A stretch of 64,000 nucleotides of DNA from Albidovulum marisflavi (GTDB lineage Bacteria; Pseudomonadota; Alphaproteobacteria; Rhodobacterales; Rhodobacteraceae), in NCBI RefSeq assembly GCF_025751435.1, contig NZ_JAOWKY010000001.1, positions 549,001-613,000 of the forward strand. The letters run 5' to 3'. Below are positions 36,452-44,785 of the stretch, in pieces (within the stretch, counting starts at the first letter, position 1; each line of letters begins with the position of its first letter). Made by a program: the position numbers and the translations under genes. The notes under the pieces were generated by a model, which saw only the letters and a program-made list of their open reading frames with translations, was not told the origin of the DNA and searched no databases.

Positions 36452-37987
36452 ATGCAACCTGTCAGAGACCTTTTGCGCCACCCTCTGGCAAAAGGGATGG
36501 CTTGGCTTCTGCTGTCCGGATTTGCCCTGGCGGCACTTGCGGGTGTCGAGCGCAGCGCGCGACTGTCCGAGCTGACGGCAGAGAGCGAGCGTCTTCACGC
36601 GGTCGCCTCGCAACGCGTTGACCAGCACGACGCGCACCTGACGGCGCTTTCGGCCATCGCGGTGGCCGGAGCAGCGCAGCGTCCCGACCTCTTTCGCGAG
36701 GTCGCGGGCGCGATCATGCGCTTCTACCCCCGCATCGTGAGCGTCTCTCTCGTGCCGCTCGACGGCCGGGACGGCGCGCTGGAAATCGGTATCCGCGAGG
36801 CTGAGCTTCGGGAACTCATCCGCGCGGCAGCCGAACGCTCGACCGGCGCCCCGGTCCTGATGCGGTATCCCTCTGACCGCCCGTACTATCTGATCGTCAA
36901 ACGCAGCCCCAACACCGACGCGGCGCGCTACGGGCTCGCTCTGGTGATCGACGCGGCGGCGCTGCTTGACGGGGATTCCGCCTATTGGGCGCGGGCGGAG
37001 GCGACGCGCTGGCTGTCGCTTCCCGATGGCACGCCGCTGATTGGTGATGCGGGGGATGGGCGCGCGCCGCAGTTCGCACGCGCCCTTTCCAGCGGTACGC
37101 AGCCGCTTGAGCTGAGGACCGGCATCCGCATGACTGTCTCGGACATCCTTCCGACGGGCCGGATGGCCTTGGTCCTTGCGCTGATCGCATTGAGTGCCAT
37201 AGCGCTGCGCACGATCGGGCGGCAACGTGCCAAGGTCCGCGCCGCGGAAGAGCGGGCCGAATTGAGCGGTCTCGAGACCCGTCTCAGCCACGCATCCCGG
37301 GTGAACGCGCTCGGCGAAATGGCAAGTGGCATTGCGCATGAACTGACCCAGCCTCTGACGGCGATCCTGGCGCAGGCGCAGGCGGCCCGGCATCTGGCCG
37401 CACGGGGCGACGTGGAACGCGTCGCGGGAATCCTCGAGGATGTTGTCGGACAGACGCGGCGCGCCTCCGCGATCCTCGAGCGCCTGCGGACGTGGACGCG
37501 GCCGCGGGAACGCAAAGCGGAACTCATCGATCTCAGAAACTGCATCCGCGTGGCCGAAACCCTTCTCGCGGGACAAGCCGCAGAGATTGGCGCCCGCCTT
37601 TCCCTGACGATGCCTTCGGAGCCTGTGATGGTCGAAGGCGATCGCGTGGAACTCGAACAGGTACTGTTCAACCTGATGCGGAATGCCCTGGACGCAGTCG
37701 CCGAGAGTGCCGGCGCGCGAGAGGTCGTCGTCGTCGCGTTCCTGGACGGCGAGATGGCAGTGACCGAGGTGAGCGACACCGGTCCCGGCATTCGGCCGGA
37801 CATTCGGGTCCGGCTGTTCACGCCCTTCGTGACGACGCGGGAGAACGGAACTGGGCTCGGCCTCACGCTCAGCCATCGCCTGGTCGAGCGGGCCGGTGGC
37901 GATCTGACGGTGGTCGATGCCCGCCAGGGCGCGCGGTTCAGGATCAGCCTGCCGCTGGCCCCTACCGCGCGGGAGGCTGCGGAATGA
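36452..37987 (+). CDS. sensor histidine kinase
   Basis: The 511-aa protein has a first transmembrane segment (about residues 17-33), a predicted periplasmic domain of about 200 residues without recognisable family, and a second transmembrane segment (238-254). The kinase core follows: H-box GEMASGIAHELTQPL (His296), N-box NLMRNALDAV, G1 DTGPGI and G2 NGTGLGLTLSH. The DctB/FixL-like core predicts phosphotransfer to the FixJ-type regulator whose ATG overlaps this stop. The signal is unknown; the genes that follow encode exported proteins, one HbpS-like, so extracytoplasmic haem or redox sensing is an idea. Start ATG 36452 is likely. Confidence 0.9.
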   Translation: MQPVRDLLRHPLAKGMAWLLLSGFALAALAGVERSARLSELTAESERLHAVASQRVDQHDAHLTALSAIAVAGAAQRPDLFREVAGAIMRFYPRIVSVSLVPLDGRDGALEIGIREAELRELIRAAAERSTGAPVLMRYPSDRPYYLIVKRSPNTDAARYGLALVIDAAALLDGDSAYWARAEATRWLSLPDGTPLIGDAGDGRAPQFARALSSGTQPLELRTGIRMTVSDILPTGRMALVLALIALSAIALRTIGRQRAKVRAAEERAELSGLETRLSHASRVNALGEMASGIAHELTQPLTAILAQAQAARHLAARGDVERVAGILEDVVGQTRRASAILERLRTWTRPRERKAELIDLRNCIRVAETLLAGQAAEIGARLSLTMPSEPVMVEGDRVELEQVLFNLMRNALDAVAESAGAREVVVVAFLDGEMAVTEVSDTGPGIRPDIRVRLFTPFVTTRENGTGLGLTLSHRLVERAGGDLTVVDARQGARFRISLPLAPTAREAAE

Positions 37988-38592
37988 CCGCGCCGGTCTA
38001 TCTCGTAGATGACGATGCGGGGGTTCGGGATGCGCTCTCTCTGCTGCTGTCCACGGTGGGGATCGATGTCAGGACCTTTCCGGGCCCAGAGGATTTCCTG
38101 TCGGCGCTCCCAAAGCTCGATCCGGGCTGCCTGATCCTCGATATCCGGATGCCGGCGATCTCGGGATTGAAGCTGCAGGAACGCCTGACGGCAAGTGGTG
38201 TGGCCTGGCCGACCGTCGTGATTTCCGGGCACGGCGACATCGAGGCCTGCCGAAAGGCGTTCCGCAATGGAGCAATCGACTTTCTCTCGAAACCGGTGGA
38301 CGAACAGGACCTCATCGATGCCATTCAGAAGGGGCAGGCCGCACTTGACCGCGCCGCCGAAGCCGATGCCGAGCGTCGCGAAACGATGGCGCTGTTGGCT
38401 GGGCTGACGCCACGCGAGCGCGAAGTGCTGTCACTGGTGGCACGCGGGTTCGCAACCCGTGACATCGCCGCAGCGCTCGATGTCTCGCCGCGGACGGTCG
38501 AAAGCCATCGTGCGGCAATCGGGGCCAAACTGGGCACGACCTCGCCCGCCGAGATGACGCGCCTTTGGATCGAGGCCGAGAGCGCTCCGTAG
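37984..38592 (+). CDS. FixJ/LuxR-family response regulator
   Basis: The 202-aa protein has a receiver domain (VYLVDDDAGVRDAL; phosphorylation site Asp53 in LILDIRMP; Lys103 in FLSKPVD) and a C-terminal LuxR-type helix-turn-helix (LTPREREVLSLVARGFATRDIAAALDVSPRTVESHRAAIGAKL pattern). It starts at the ATG overlapping the kinase stop. The nearest plausible targets are the three exported-protein genes immediately downstream. The family usually activates transcription as a phosphorylated dimer. Confidence 0.93.
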   Translation: MTAPVYLVDDDAGVRDALSLLLSTVGIDVRTFPGPEDFLSALPKLDPGCLILDIRMPAISGLKLQERLTASGVAWPTVVISGHGDIEACRKAFRNGAIDFLSKPVDEQDLIDAIQKGQAALDRAAEADAERRETMALLAGLTPREREVLSLVARGFATRDIAAALDVSPRTVESHRAAIGAKLGTTSPAEMTRLWIEAESAP

Positions 38593-38681
38593 TTCTACGG
38601 AGCCGTGGGGGTGACCTACGAATGGGGCGGGCGCCCGCGATGGCGTAGGTGGTATCCTGTCACCAGCAAAGGAGAACCGAC

Positions 38682-39164
38682 ATGCTCAGAACGACCGCTT
38701 TGCTCGCCGCACTTGCCGCCCCCGTGGGCGCGGTGGCTCAGGACCTGCCGACCAACCCCTATCTGCCGCTCGCCATGGCGAGTGACGCTGCGAATGCGGC
38801 TCTCGAAGCCTGCGCCGCCGAAGGCCACAGCGTCAGCGTCGCCATCGTCGCCCGCGACGGCAATACCAAGGTGCTTCTGAAGGCGGACAATTCCGGCCCG
38901 CACACGGCGTCAAGCGCGACCGGCAAAGCCTTTACCTCGGCCGGTCTCGGTCGGGACACCGCCGGACTTGCCGAATTCATTTCCGGAAACGCGGCCAACG
39001 ATGGTCTGCGCGACATGGACCCGCGCCTCGTGATCCAGGCCGGCGGTCTGCCGATCCGGATCGGTGAGGCGCTCCTTGGCGGCATCGGCGTCGGCGGCGC
39101 ACCGTCGGGCGCGATCGACGCGGATTGCGCCCGTGCTGGTCTCGACGCGATCGGCGCCGAGTGA
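38682..39164 (+). CDS. exported GlcG/HbpS-family haem-binding-like protein
   Basis: The 160-aa protein starts at ATG 38682 after AAAGGAGAA. A signal peptide (MLRTTALLAALAAPVGAVA) precedes a GlcG/HbpS (DUF336) domain: ALEACAAEGHSVSVAIVARDGN, the central GPHTASSATGKAFTSAG, and the C-terminal GGLPIRIGEALLGGIGVGGAPSGAIDADCARAGLDAI. In Streptomyces, HbpS binds haem outside the cell and modulates the kinase SenS. Here it lies directly downstream of a kinase/regulator pair, a parallel worth noting. Haem binding is not shown by the sequence. Confidence 0.85.
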   Translation: MLRTTALLAALAAPVGAVAQDLPTNPYLPLAMASDAANAALEACAAEGHSVSVAIVARDGNTKVLLKADNSGPHTASSATGKAFTSAGLGRDTAGLAEFISGNAANDGLRDMDPRLVIQAGGLPIRIGEALLGGIGVGGAPSGAIDADCARAGLDAIGAE

Positions 39165-39225
39165 AGCCAACGGGGTCCGCGCGTCATGCGCGGGCCCGTC
39201 TTCATCCCCCAGGAAAGACAGACCC

Positions 39226-39900
39226 ATGCGCCGTCCTGCGATCGTTGCACTTCTCATCGGACTTGCCGGGCCGCTCTCGGCGCAAACCGCTCCCTCGACG
39301 AGCGAAGTCGCGGACTATGACGGTCTCTTCCGGGCCGCCCATGAGGGCGATGTCGCCGAGATTGAACGACTGGTGGCGCAAGGTGCTGACGTTGATGCCC
39401 GCGACTCCAGGGGCCGGACGCCCGTGCATGTGGCGGCCTTCGCCTCCGAAGACGAAGCGCTGCGTGCCTTGGCCAAAGCCGGTGCCGACATGAACGCCCT
39501 CGAATACCGGGCCTACGACGTCGTGACGATCGCCGCGGTTGCGGGCGACCCCGACCTGATGTCGCTCGCCATCGAACTGGGCAACGATCCGGGCTTGGTG
39601 ACGAGCCCCTATCTTGGCACCGCGCTGATCGCTGCGGCGCATCTCGGGCATGCCGAAGTGGTGCGGCGCCTGATCGACGCGGGTGCACCGCTCGATCATG
39701 TAAACAACCTGCACTGGACGGCCGTCATGGAAGCCGTCTTGCTGGGGGACGGCGGCCCGGATCACCAGGCGGTGCTCGATGCGCTCCTCTCTGCCGGGGC
39801 CGACCGAACCCTTGCCGACCGCGATGGCGTCACACCGCTTCAGCACGCCGAGGCGCGCGGCTTTACAGAGATGGTCGAACGTCTTCGCCGGGAGGATTGA
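39226..39900 (+). CDS. exported ankyrin-repeat protein
   Basis: The 224-aa protein (ATG 39226, AGGAAAG upstream) has a signal peptide ending near GPLSAQ and about five ankyrin repeats. Examples are DGLFRAAHEGDVAEIERLVAQGADVDARD and GRTPVHVAAFASEDEALRALAKAGADMNA; further copies lie in the C-terminal half, ending with DGVTPLQHAEARGFTEMVERL. Ankyrin repeats mediate protein binding. Periplasmic ankyrin proteins in proteobacteria have been linked to protection from peroxide, often beside catalases. It sits between the HbpS-like and cupin genes, 61 bases after the former. Confidence 0.9.
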   Translation: MRRPAIVALLIGLAGPLSAQTAPSTSEVADYDGLFRAAHEGDVAEIERLVAQGADVDARDSRGRTPVHVAAFASEDEALRALAKAGADMNALEYRAYDVVTIAAVAGDPDLMSLAIELGNDPGLVTSPYLGTALIAAAHLGHAEVVRRLIDAGAPLDHVNNLHWTAVMEAVLLGDGGPDHQAVLDALLSAGADRTLADRDGVTPLQHAEARGFTEMVERLRRED

Positions 39901-40157
39901 CCGGCGCGTGCGACCGGAAACTCGCTGAATTCTCCAGGGCATGTGCAAGCAATCGGACCAGGGCCGCCATCGACGCGACATGCGGCCAGCGGCTGCCTTG
40001 ACCTCGGAAACGGCCTCCGGCTGCAGGTGCGGCGCCTCAGGCCGGAAAGTGGCTGAATCTTCTTCACGCTTGGCTGAAAAAGTAACGTTTGTCCGCAGCA
40101 GTGGTAACAGACGATGATTTTGACGTTGTTGAACCGAGCCATTGAAGGAGATGTCAC
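39901..40157. other. intergenic region between ankyrin and cupin genes
   Basis: The 257 bases show no gene. The final 90 bases are AT-richer (GCTGAAAAAGTAACGTTTGT and GACGTTGTTGAA) and probably include a separate promoter for the cupin gene, so the three exported-protein genes may not be one transcript. Confidence 0.35.
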
Positions 40158-40601
40158 ATGTTCCGGCTCACGAGCGTCTTGCCTTGCGTAGATCCGATCA
40201 AAGCCATTCCGGTCGCGTTGATTTGTGCGATGGCGGCAGGCAGCGGGCCCGTCCTTGCCGATGCACATTTTCCCACCGAACATAAGGGCCTTACCGTCGA
40301 ACAGCTTGGGGCCGTTCCCGCGGACTCTGTGCAGCGTCAGGTGGGCCTCGGTGGCCACATACTGCTCCTGCGGCGGATCACGATCGAACCGGGCGGTCAA
40401 ATCGCGCGCCACAGTGCTGCCGAGGTGCCTGGCGTGGTCTATATGGAAACGGGCACCTGGACAGAGGGGCGCGACGGTAGCGAAACGTCACATGTGGCGG
40501 GCGAGACCTTCATCGAGGATGCCGAGACGGTGCACTGGTTCTTCAATCGTGGGGATGCACCGGCATCGGCCCTGGTCTGCGACATCAAACCCGCAAGTTA
40601 G
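40158..40601 (+). CDS. exported cupin-domain protein
   Basis: The 147-aa protein starts behind an AAGGAGAT site. Residues 1-35 look like a signal peptide (VALICAMAAGSGPVLADA). The mature chain is a single cupin barrel: RRITIEPGGQIARHSAAEVPGVVYMETG (motif 1 with one clear His and a Glu) and VHWFFNRGD (motif 2). The incomplete His set leaves metal binding uncertain. It is the third exported protein downstream of the two-component pair. Function unknown; small periplasmic cupins may bind small ligands. Confidence 0.82.
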   Translation: MFRLTSVLPCVDPIKAIPVALICAMAAGSGPVLADAHFPTEHKGLTVEQLGAVPADSVQRQVGLGGHILLLRRITIEPGGQIARHSAAEVPGVVYMETGTWTEGRDGSETSHVAGETFIEDAETVHWFFNRGDAPASALVCDIKPAS

Positions 40602-40800
40602 AACCGAGGGCGCGCGGCGCACCGGCATGGGGCGATCTCGTCAATCGGGTGGGGCGTCTAACCCGGTATCGCCGGGTTTTGAGGCCGGTGGAAGCGGGGG
40701 CCTCTTGCGGCGATCAACACTTGTATTTGAACGTGGGGCTCCCGCCATGTACTCTTTCCCGCATGTGGTTACCAGGTTTGACCCGGAAACTCGGGCTTTG

Positions 40801-41733
40801 ATGCGAAAGCTTCCTCCTTTCGCAGCTGTGCGGGCCTTCGAGGCTGCTGCTCGACTTGGCAGTATCAAGAAGGCCTCAGAGGAGCTTTGTCTCACGGCAT
40901 CTGCCGTCAGCCATCAGGTTCGTGCCCTCGAAGAATATCTGGACACGTCGCTCTTTCGGCGCGCCGGAAACCGGGTTGACCTCACCTTGACCGGGCGCGC
41001 CTACGCGGGGAAGCTGACGACCCTCCTCGATGCCTTTGACGAGACGAGCAGGTCCGTGAAAGAGGTCGGACGAAAGCCCTTTCGCGTTCATTGCACCCCT
41101 GGCTTTGCCGCCCGCTGGCTTGTTCCCCGGCTTGATCGCCTGGCATTCGGGAATCGGGTGCGGATCTCGGTCTCAAACGGCGCGCCATCAACCGATTTCA
41201 CTTCGAATGCGGCGGACGTGGTCATTCAATGGGCAGACCAGGCGGTCTCGGGTGTGGTCACCGAACCGCTCATGCGATCTGCCCGGTATCCCGTGGCCAG
41301 CCCCTCCTTCATACGATCCGAAGGGTTGCACGAGTCTGGGGACCTTTGCCGCACGACTCTGATGCACGATGAGACGATGGATGCCTGGGGCGAATGGTTT
41401 GAGGCCGCCGGCATCGATCCTCCGATATTTCCACGCGGCCCGACATTTCCGAACTGCGAGCTTGCGACGACGGCTGCCGAACAAGGGCAGGGTGTCGCAC
41501 TGGCATATGATGCGGTCGTCCGATCCACGCTTGAAAGCGGCGCGCTTGTCCGACTTTTTGATACGGTCACCATGCCATTCGTCATCTATTCGGTTGCATA
41601 TGCTGCATCTCGAAAGGACGATCCCATGGTGCGAGAGTTCTCGCAGTGGATTCACGGGGAGGCGGAGGCAGAGGGAACCGCCGCAAATGCCGTACCTGTT
41701 CGCGAGTTATCGGGCGGCCGCAGATCGCGGTAA
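40801..41733 (+). CDS. LysR-family regulator (GcvA-like)
   Basis: The protein of about 310 aa has the N-terminal helix-turn-helix LPPFAAVRAFEAAARLGSIKKASEELCLTASAVSHQVRALEEYLDTSLF pattern, the GcvA/AmpR subgroup form, and a substrate-binding domain. Start ATG 40801 gives the typical N-terminus (MRKLPPF); ATG 40747 would add 18 residues, and neither has a strong Shine-Dalgarno site. Target genes are not obvious: no divergent gene lies upstream, and downstream is a gene-poor stretch. It may be a remnant of a larger cluster or regulate in trans. Confidence 0.88.
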   Translation: MRKLPPFAAVRAFEAAARLGSIKKASEELCLTASAVSHQVRALEEYLDTSLFRRAGNRVDLTLTGRAYAGKLTTLLDAFDETSRSVKEVGRKPFRVHCTPGFAARWLVPRLDRLAFGNRVRISVSNGAPSTDFTSNAADVVIQWADQAVSGVVTEPLMRSARYPVASPSFIRSEGLHESGDLCRTTLMHDETMDAWGEWFEAAGIDPPIFPRGPTFPNCELATTAAEQGQGVALAYDAVVRSTLESGALVRLFDTVTMPFVIYSVAYAASRKDDPMVREFSQWIHGEAEAEGTAANAVPVRELSGGRRSR

Positions 41734-42026
41734 AGCAACCTGATCAAATGCGCCCGGCAGGCAGAAGGGCCAATCCATGGCCTGGGCTCGAGCCAAGGCT
41801 GCAAGTCTTGCCCAGGACTTCTTTGGCCAGTGATTGCCCTGTTCGCATCGCTGACGTTGATGTGCGCTGCGGCGAGACGCTGCTTTTCCGCTGATGGCGT
41901 CGAAAAGTCACTTTTGCAGCGTGGCAAGTCGTTTGATTTACGCGACTTATGGCTATCATCTTCGCAGGTTTATCGGCCACCAATCCGACCGCCATGGACT
42001 CTTACCCTGTCCGCTGGGCCGACGCG
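41734..42026. other. 293-base gene-free stretch
   Basis: No credible gene is visible. A segment around 41842-41890 (CGCATCGCTGACGTTGATGT...) loosely resembles 43530-43575 (CGCATTGAAGATGTTGATGT...), both inside the accessory region, suggesting decayed copies of the same intergenic sequence. Confidence 0.35.
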
Positions 42027-42407
42027 TCATTCCTGGTCGTGCAGGGCGCGTGCGGTGATGATGGCGGGCATGTTGCCCTCCGCCCATTCGATGAGCGCCT
42101 GCAAGCGCGGCAGAAATCCCTGCCCGATGTCCGTAAGGCTGTAGCTGACGCTTGGCGGCTTGGTGTCGAAGACCTCGCGCAGGATGATGCCGTCGCGCTC
42201 CAGGTCCCGCAGGGACTGGGTGAGCATCCGCTTCGAAATATCGGGCAGCGCGCGCAACAGCGCGTTGAACCGGCGGGGGCCGTCGCCCAGCTCCAGCAGG
42301 ATCAACACGGGCCATTTGGCCGAGACATGGTCAAGGATCTGCCGCACCGGGCAGTTGGACGGATCGAAGCCCTGTGCCCTCCACTGCTCGAGCCTGCTGT
42401 CGGACAT
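42027..42407 (-). CDS. HxlR-family regulator with a conserved N-terminal cysteine
   Basis: The 126-aa protein (ATG 42407; GTG 42416 possible) is a winged-helix HxlR protein. [58 protein letters not shown] is the classic pattern, ending in [15 protein letters not shown]. Cys19 in the N-terminal arm is at the position used by redox or quinone sensors such as QorR, YodB and HypR. It is divergent from a QorB-like quinone oxidoreductase and surely represses it through the palindrome between them. Oxidation or quinone adducts at Cys19 would release repression. Confidence 0.9.
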   Translation of the reverse strand: MSDSRLEQWRAQGFDPSNCPVRQILDHVSAKWPVLILLELGDGPRRFNALLRALPDISKRMLTQSLRDLERDGIILREVFDTKPPSVSYSLTDIGQGFLPRLQALIEWAEGNMPAIITARALHDQE

Positions 42408-42478
42408 GTCTCTCACGGGGTGGTTCCCTTTATGTGACCTTGTTCCAAAAACCTGCCTCCTTTCGCGCTCACCATTAA

Positions 42479-42493
42479 GTCTCTAATTGAGAC
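42479..42493. promoter_or_regulatory. palindromic operator candidate for the HxlR regulator
   Basis: GTCTC-TAATT-GAGAC is a perfect 15-base palindrome midway between the divergent regulator and oxidoreductase starts (34 bases from the oxidoreductase ATG). Position and symmetry fit HxlR/QorR-type operators that overlap promoters in both directions. Confidence 0.6.
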
Positions 42494-42526
42494 CTATAAA
42501 CGATTCGAGACCTGAAAGGAATGGAA

Positions 42527-43384
42527 ATGGCGACCTATCTCGTGACCGGAGCCTCCGGCCAACTCGGCCAGCTTGTCGTGGACCACCTGAAAACCCTCGT
42601 CCCGGCGGACGAAATCATCGCGCTCGTGCGCTCCGACGCGGCGCGCAAGATCTATGAGGCGAAGGGCGTGGCGACACGCCGGGGCGACTACGACGACCCC
42701 CAAAGCCTGCGGGCCGCGCTTGAAGGCATCGACCGGGTGCTGCTGATCTCGTCGTCCGAGATCGGCAAGCGAGCGGCGCAGCACCGGAATGTCATCGACG
42801 CGGCGAAGGCGGTGGGCGTTGGCTTTGTTGTCTACACCTCGCTCTTGAACGCCGACCGCAGCGGCATGGCACTGGCCGAGGAACACATCGCGACCGAGGC
42901 GGCGCTGAAGGAAAGCGGCCTTCCCCATGCCATCCTGCGCAACGGCTGGTATTCGGAAAACATCGCCGGCACGGCAACCCAGGCACTGAGCCTTGGACGG
43001 CAGTTTGGCGCCTCCAGCGGTGGGCGTTTCGCCACCGCGTCGCGTCAGGACTTCGCAGAGGCCGCGGCCAATGTGCTGGCCGGAGAGGGGCACGAAGGCA
43101 AGACCTACGAACTCGGCGGCGACAGCCCCTTCACGATGGCCGAATACGCGACCCTGCTGAGCGAGTTGTCGGGCAAGGACGTGGCCTATGTGAACCTGGA
43201 CGAAGACGCGTACCGCTCGGCGCTCGTGGGTGCCGGGCTTCCGGAAGGGTTTGCCGCCCTCCTGGCCGACAGCGACGCGAAGGCCGCAGAGGGTGCGCTG
43301 GCGACAGAGAGCCGAGACTTGGCCCGCCTGATCGGCCGCCCCACGACACCGATGCGCAGGACTTTGGAAGAGCTGATCGCTTGA
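42527..43384 (+). CDS. NmrA/QorB-type NAD(P)H:quinone oxidoreductase
   Basis: The 285-aa protein starts at ATG 42527, six bases after GAAAGGA (an ATG at 42521 is too close to it). It has the Rossmann motif YLVTGASGQLGQLVV, ALVRSDAAR, GDYDDPQSLRAALEGIDRVLLISS, and the QorB-like YTSLLNADRS and LRNGWYSENI. These atypical SDR proteins reduce quinones with NADPH without flavin. Together with the HxlR regulator it forms a quinone or electrophile stress module carried in the accessory region. Confidence 0.88.
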   Translation: MATYLVTGASGQLGQLVVDHLKTLVPADEIIALVRSDAARKIYEAKGVATRRGDYDDPQSLRAALEGIDRVLLISSSEIGKRAAQHRNVIDAAKAVGVGFVVYTSLLNADRSGMALAEEHIATEAALKESGLPHAILRNGWYSENIAGTATQALSLGRQFGASSGGRFATASRQDFAEAAANVLAGEGHEGKTYELGGDSPFTMAEYATLLSELSGKDVAYVNLDEDAYRSALVGAGLPEGFAALLADSDAKAAEGALATESRDLARLIGRPTTPMRRTLEELIA

Positions 43385-43880
43385 ACGCTTCCGCAGGGCG
43401 ACCGGGTCGCCGCCAGGGCGCGGGTCCTCTCACTGGGCCGTTCGTGGCGGACGGCCCAACCTCGCCGGTGGAGAGGGGAGCGGCACGAGTTCAACATCTC
43501 GGAGCGGGAGAACTGAGCGTCCGCCCGGTCCGCATTGAAGATGTTGATGTCCCTTGGGGCGAACGACCGCTTCCCGCCCATCGCTCCGCCGACAAGGTTA
43601 GGCACGTTACGTGCGAGGCGCTGACCACGATTAAAAAATCTTGAAACCCGCCCGCGTGGGGGGTGAGTAGAGATACCGGCGCGCGCGATTTCTCCCCTGC
43701 CAAAGGCACCCCCGGTACAGAAACACGCCCCCCCTCTGCGCGAAGGGGGCACCGCTCAGGACTTGGCCTTGCCGCAGTTCAGCGCCGGGCGAGCTTCGAC
43801 AGCTGGTGTTGGCTGAAATGTGGGGCGAGTTTGGCTGTCGAGTGAGTTCTTCGCTTACCTTCAGTATCGTCTAGAAAGTA
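43385..43880. other. 496-base gene-free stretch before the internal att site
   Basis: No gene is supported. A hairpin GGGCCGT-tcgtggcg-ACGGCCC (43436-43457) without a T-run follows the oxidoreductase and may end its transcript. The rest is mixed, with degenerate intergenic-type sequence (43527-43600), then becomes AT-richer near 43850 where the second island begins. Confidence 0.4.
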
Positions 43881-43896
43881 AATGGCGGCCCCGTCA
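43881..43896. repeat. attL: 16-bp exact copy of the tRNA-Arg 3' end region
   Basis: AATGGCGGCCCCGTCA is identical to 51089-51104, which spans the CCA end and T-arm side of tRNA-Arg(CCT), in the same orientation. It is flanked by the inverted pair ATGGCGG/CCGCCAT (43882-43904). Together the two copies bracket the integrase-bearing 7.2-kb element. Confidence 0.85.
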
Positions 43897-43942
43897 TCCG
43901 CCATATGGCATTGAAATAATTGAAAAAAGTGTAGATTAAGAC

Positions 43943-44062
43943 GTGTTACCCGCCATAAAGCCCGCCTATAACTTTACGCTTGCCCTGGCCTCGATAAACG
44001 AGGTGGATGAAGAGCTTGGTGAGCTAACGGGTGGAATCGTAAGATTAATCGTCGGCCTTTAG
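43943..44062 (+). pseudogene. 39-codon fragment near attL
   Basis: A short frame from GTG 43943 to TAG 44062 encodes a protein-like sequence (AYNFTLALASINEVDEELGELTGG). Its start resembles the YxFTLxL...DEL...L opening of a widespread family of small proteins of about 80-100 aa, which here would be truncated. No ribosome-binding site is visible, and the first bases overlap the 15-bp repeat, so it may be a remnant or chance. Confidence 0.3.
43946..43960. repeat. 15-bp direct repeat, left copy (possible integrase arm site)
   Basis: TTACCCGCCATAAAG occurs here, 50 bases inside attL, and again at 50967-50981, about 108 bases inside attR and just upstream of the integrase gene, in the same orientation. 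Position in both arms suggests integrase or excisionase binding. Confidence 0.55.
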
Positions 44063-44155
44063 GCTGACGCGTGATGCGCGCCGCGATTGCTTGACTTCAT
44101 CTCACGACTCCTAAGACAACAAGGCTCAGAAGAGACCGAGGGCAGATACTTGATC

Positions 44156-44611
44156 ATGGCAAGATGGCTTTTCAGAATTTTTGCAGTTGGCGTGATTGGC
44201 GTCCTAGGGCTTGCCACCTATGATTTTTACAGGGGTGGTTACTTCAGTCTGCCGGGAATACCAGACAATGCATATCTCATCGATTTCAGGGACGGCTTCA
44301 GGGCTGTGGTAATAGATCCTGAGGTGTCCGACCCTTTGTATGCAAACGTTCCAAGGCATTTTCGTCGCCTAAGGAATGCCAACCCCGACAGAAGGTATCT
44401 TGGGGTGCCTTTCGAAGTAGCGCCTTGGCTTCGGGATGCTTGGTCGTTTTGCAAAGCGCCAACCGAGGAAGAACGGGTTTACTTCCAAGAAAGTATGCCC
44501 GACGAATGGAAGCAATCGCTTGAATACGCGAGACTTGATGCTGTTTGCTTGAACAGCGTCGATGGTAAGCAGGTTCCGCGTGGGCTGATTTACTCGGTTC
44601 CAAACCTCTGA
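44156..44611 (+). CDS. membrane-anchored protein of unknown function (island cargo)
   Basis: The protein of 151 aa (ATG 44156; TTG 44087 would give 174 aa) has one N-terminal transmembrane helix (WLFRIFAVGVIGVLGLATY). A soluble, probably periplasmic domain of about 120 residues with two cysteines (FCKAP and VCLNS) follows. No family is recognised. It is the only plus-strand gene of the element and lies at the end opposite the integrase, followed by its own terminator. Its codon use is less GC-biased than the host genes. As terminal island cargo, a defence or host-interaction role is possible but unproven. Confidence 0.6.
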   Translation: MARWLFRIFAVGVIGVLGLATYDFYRGGYFSLPGIPDNAYLIDFRDGFRAVVIDPEVSDPLYANVPRHFRRLRNANPDRRYLGVPFEVAPWLRDAWSFCKAPTEEERVYFQESMPDEWKQSLEYARLDAVCLNSVDGKQVPRGLIYSVPNL

Positions 44612-44648
44612 CTCTGAAGCTAATCTTAACACGCTGCGTCACTGTATC

Positions 44649-44675
44649 GCCCACCCACATTTGGTGGGCTTTTTC
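44649..44675 (+). terminator. rho-independent terminator of the 151-aa cargo gene
   Basis: GCCCACC (44649-44655) pairs with GGTGGGC (44663-44669) and is followed by TTTTTCCTT, about 40 bases after the stop. Confidence 0.8.
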
Positions 44676-44785
44676 CTTAATGTCTTCGGCTTGGCTTGCG
44701 CTCCATGCCCAAGAAGGACCGTGCTAATGACTAAGGCACAGGAGGCCTGCAACTCTCTGATTGGTCGGCTTGCATGGGTTGAAGG

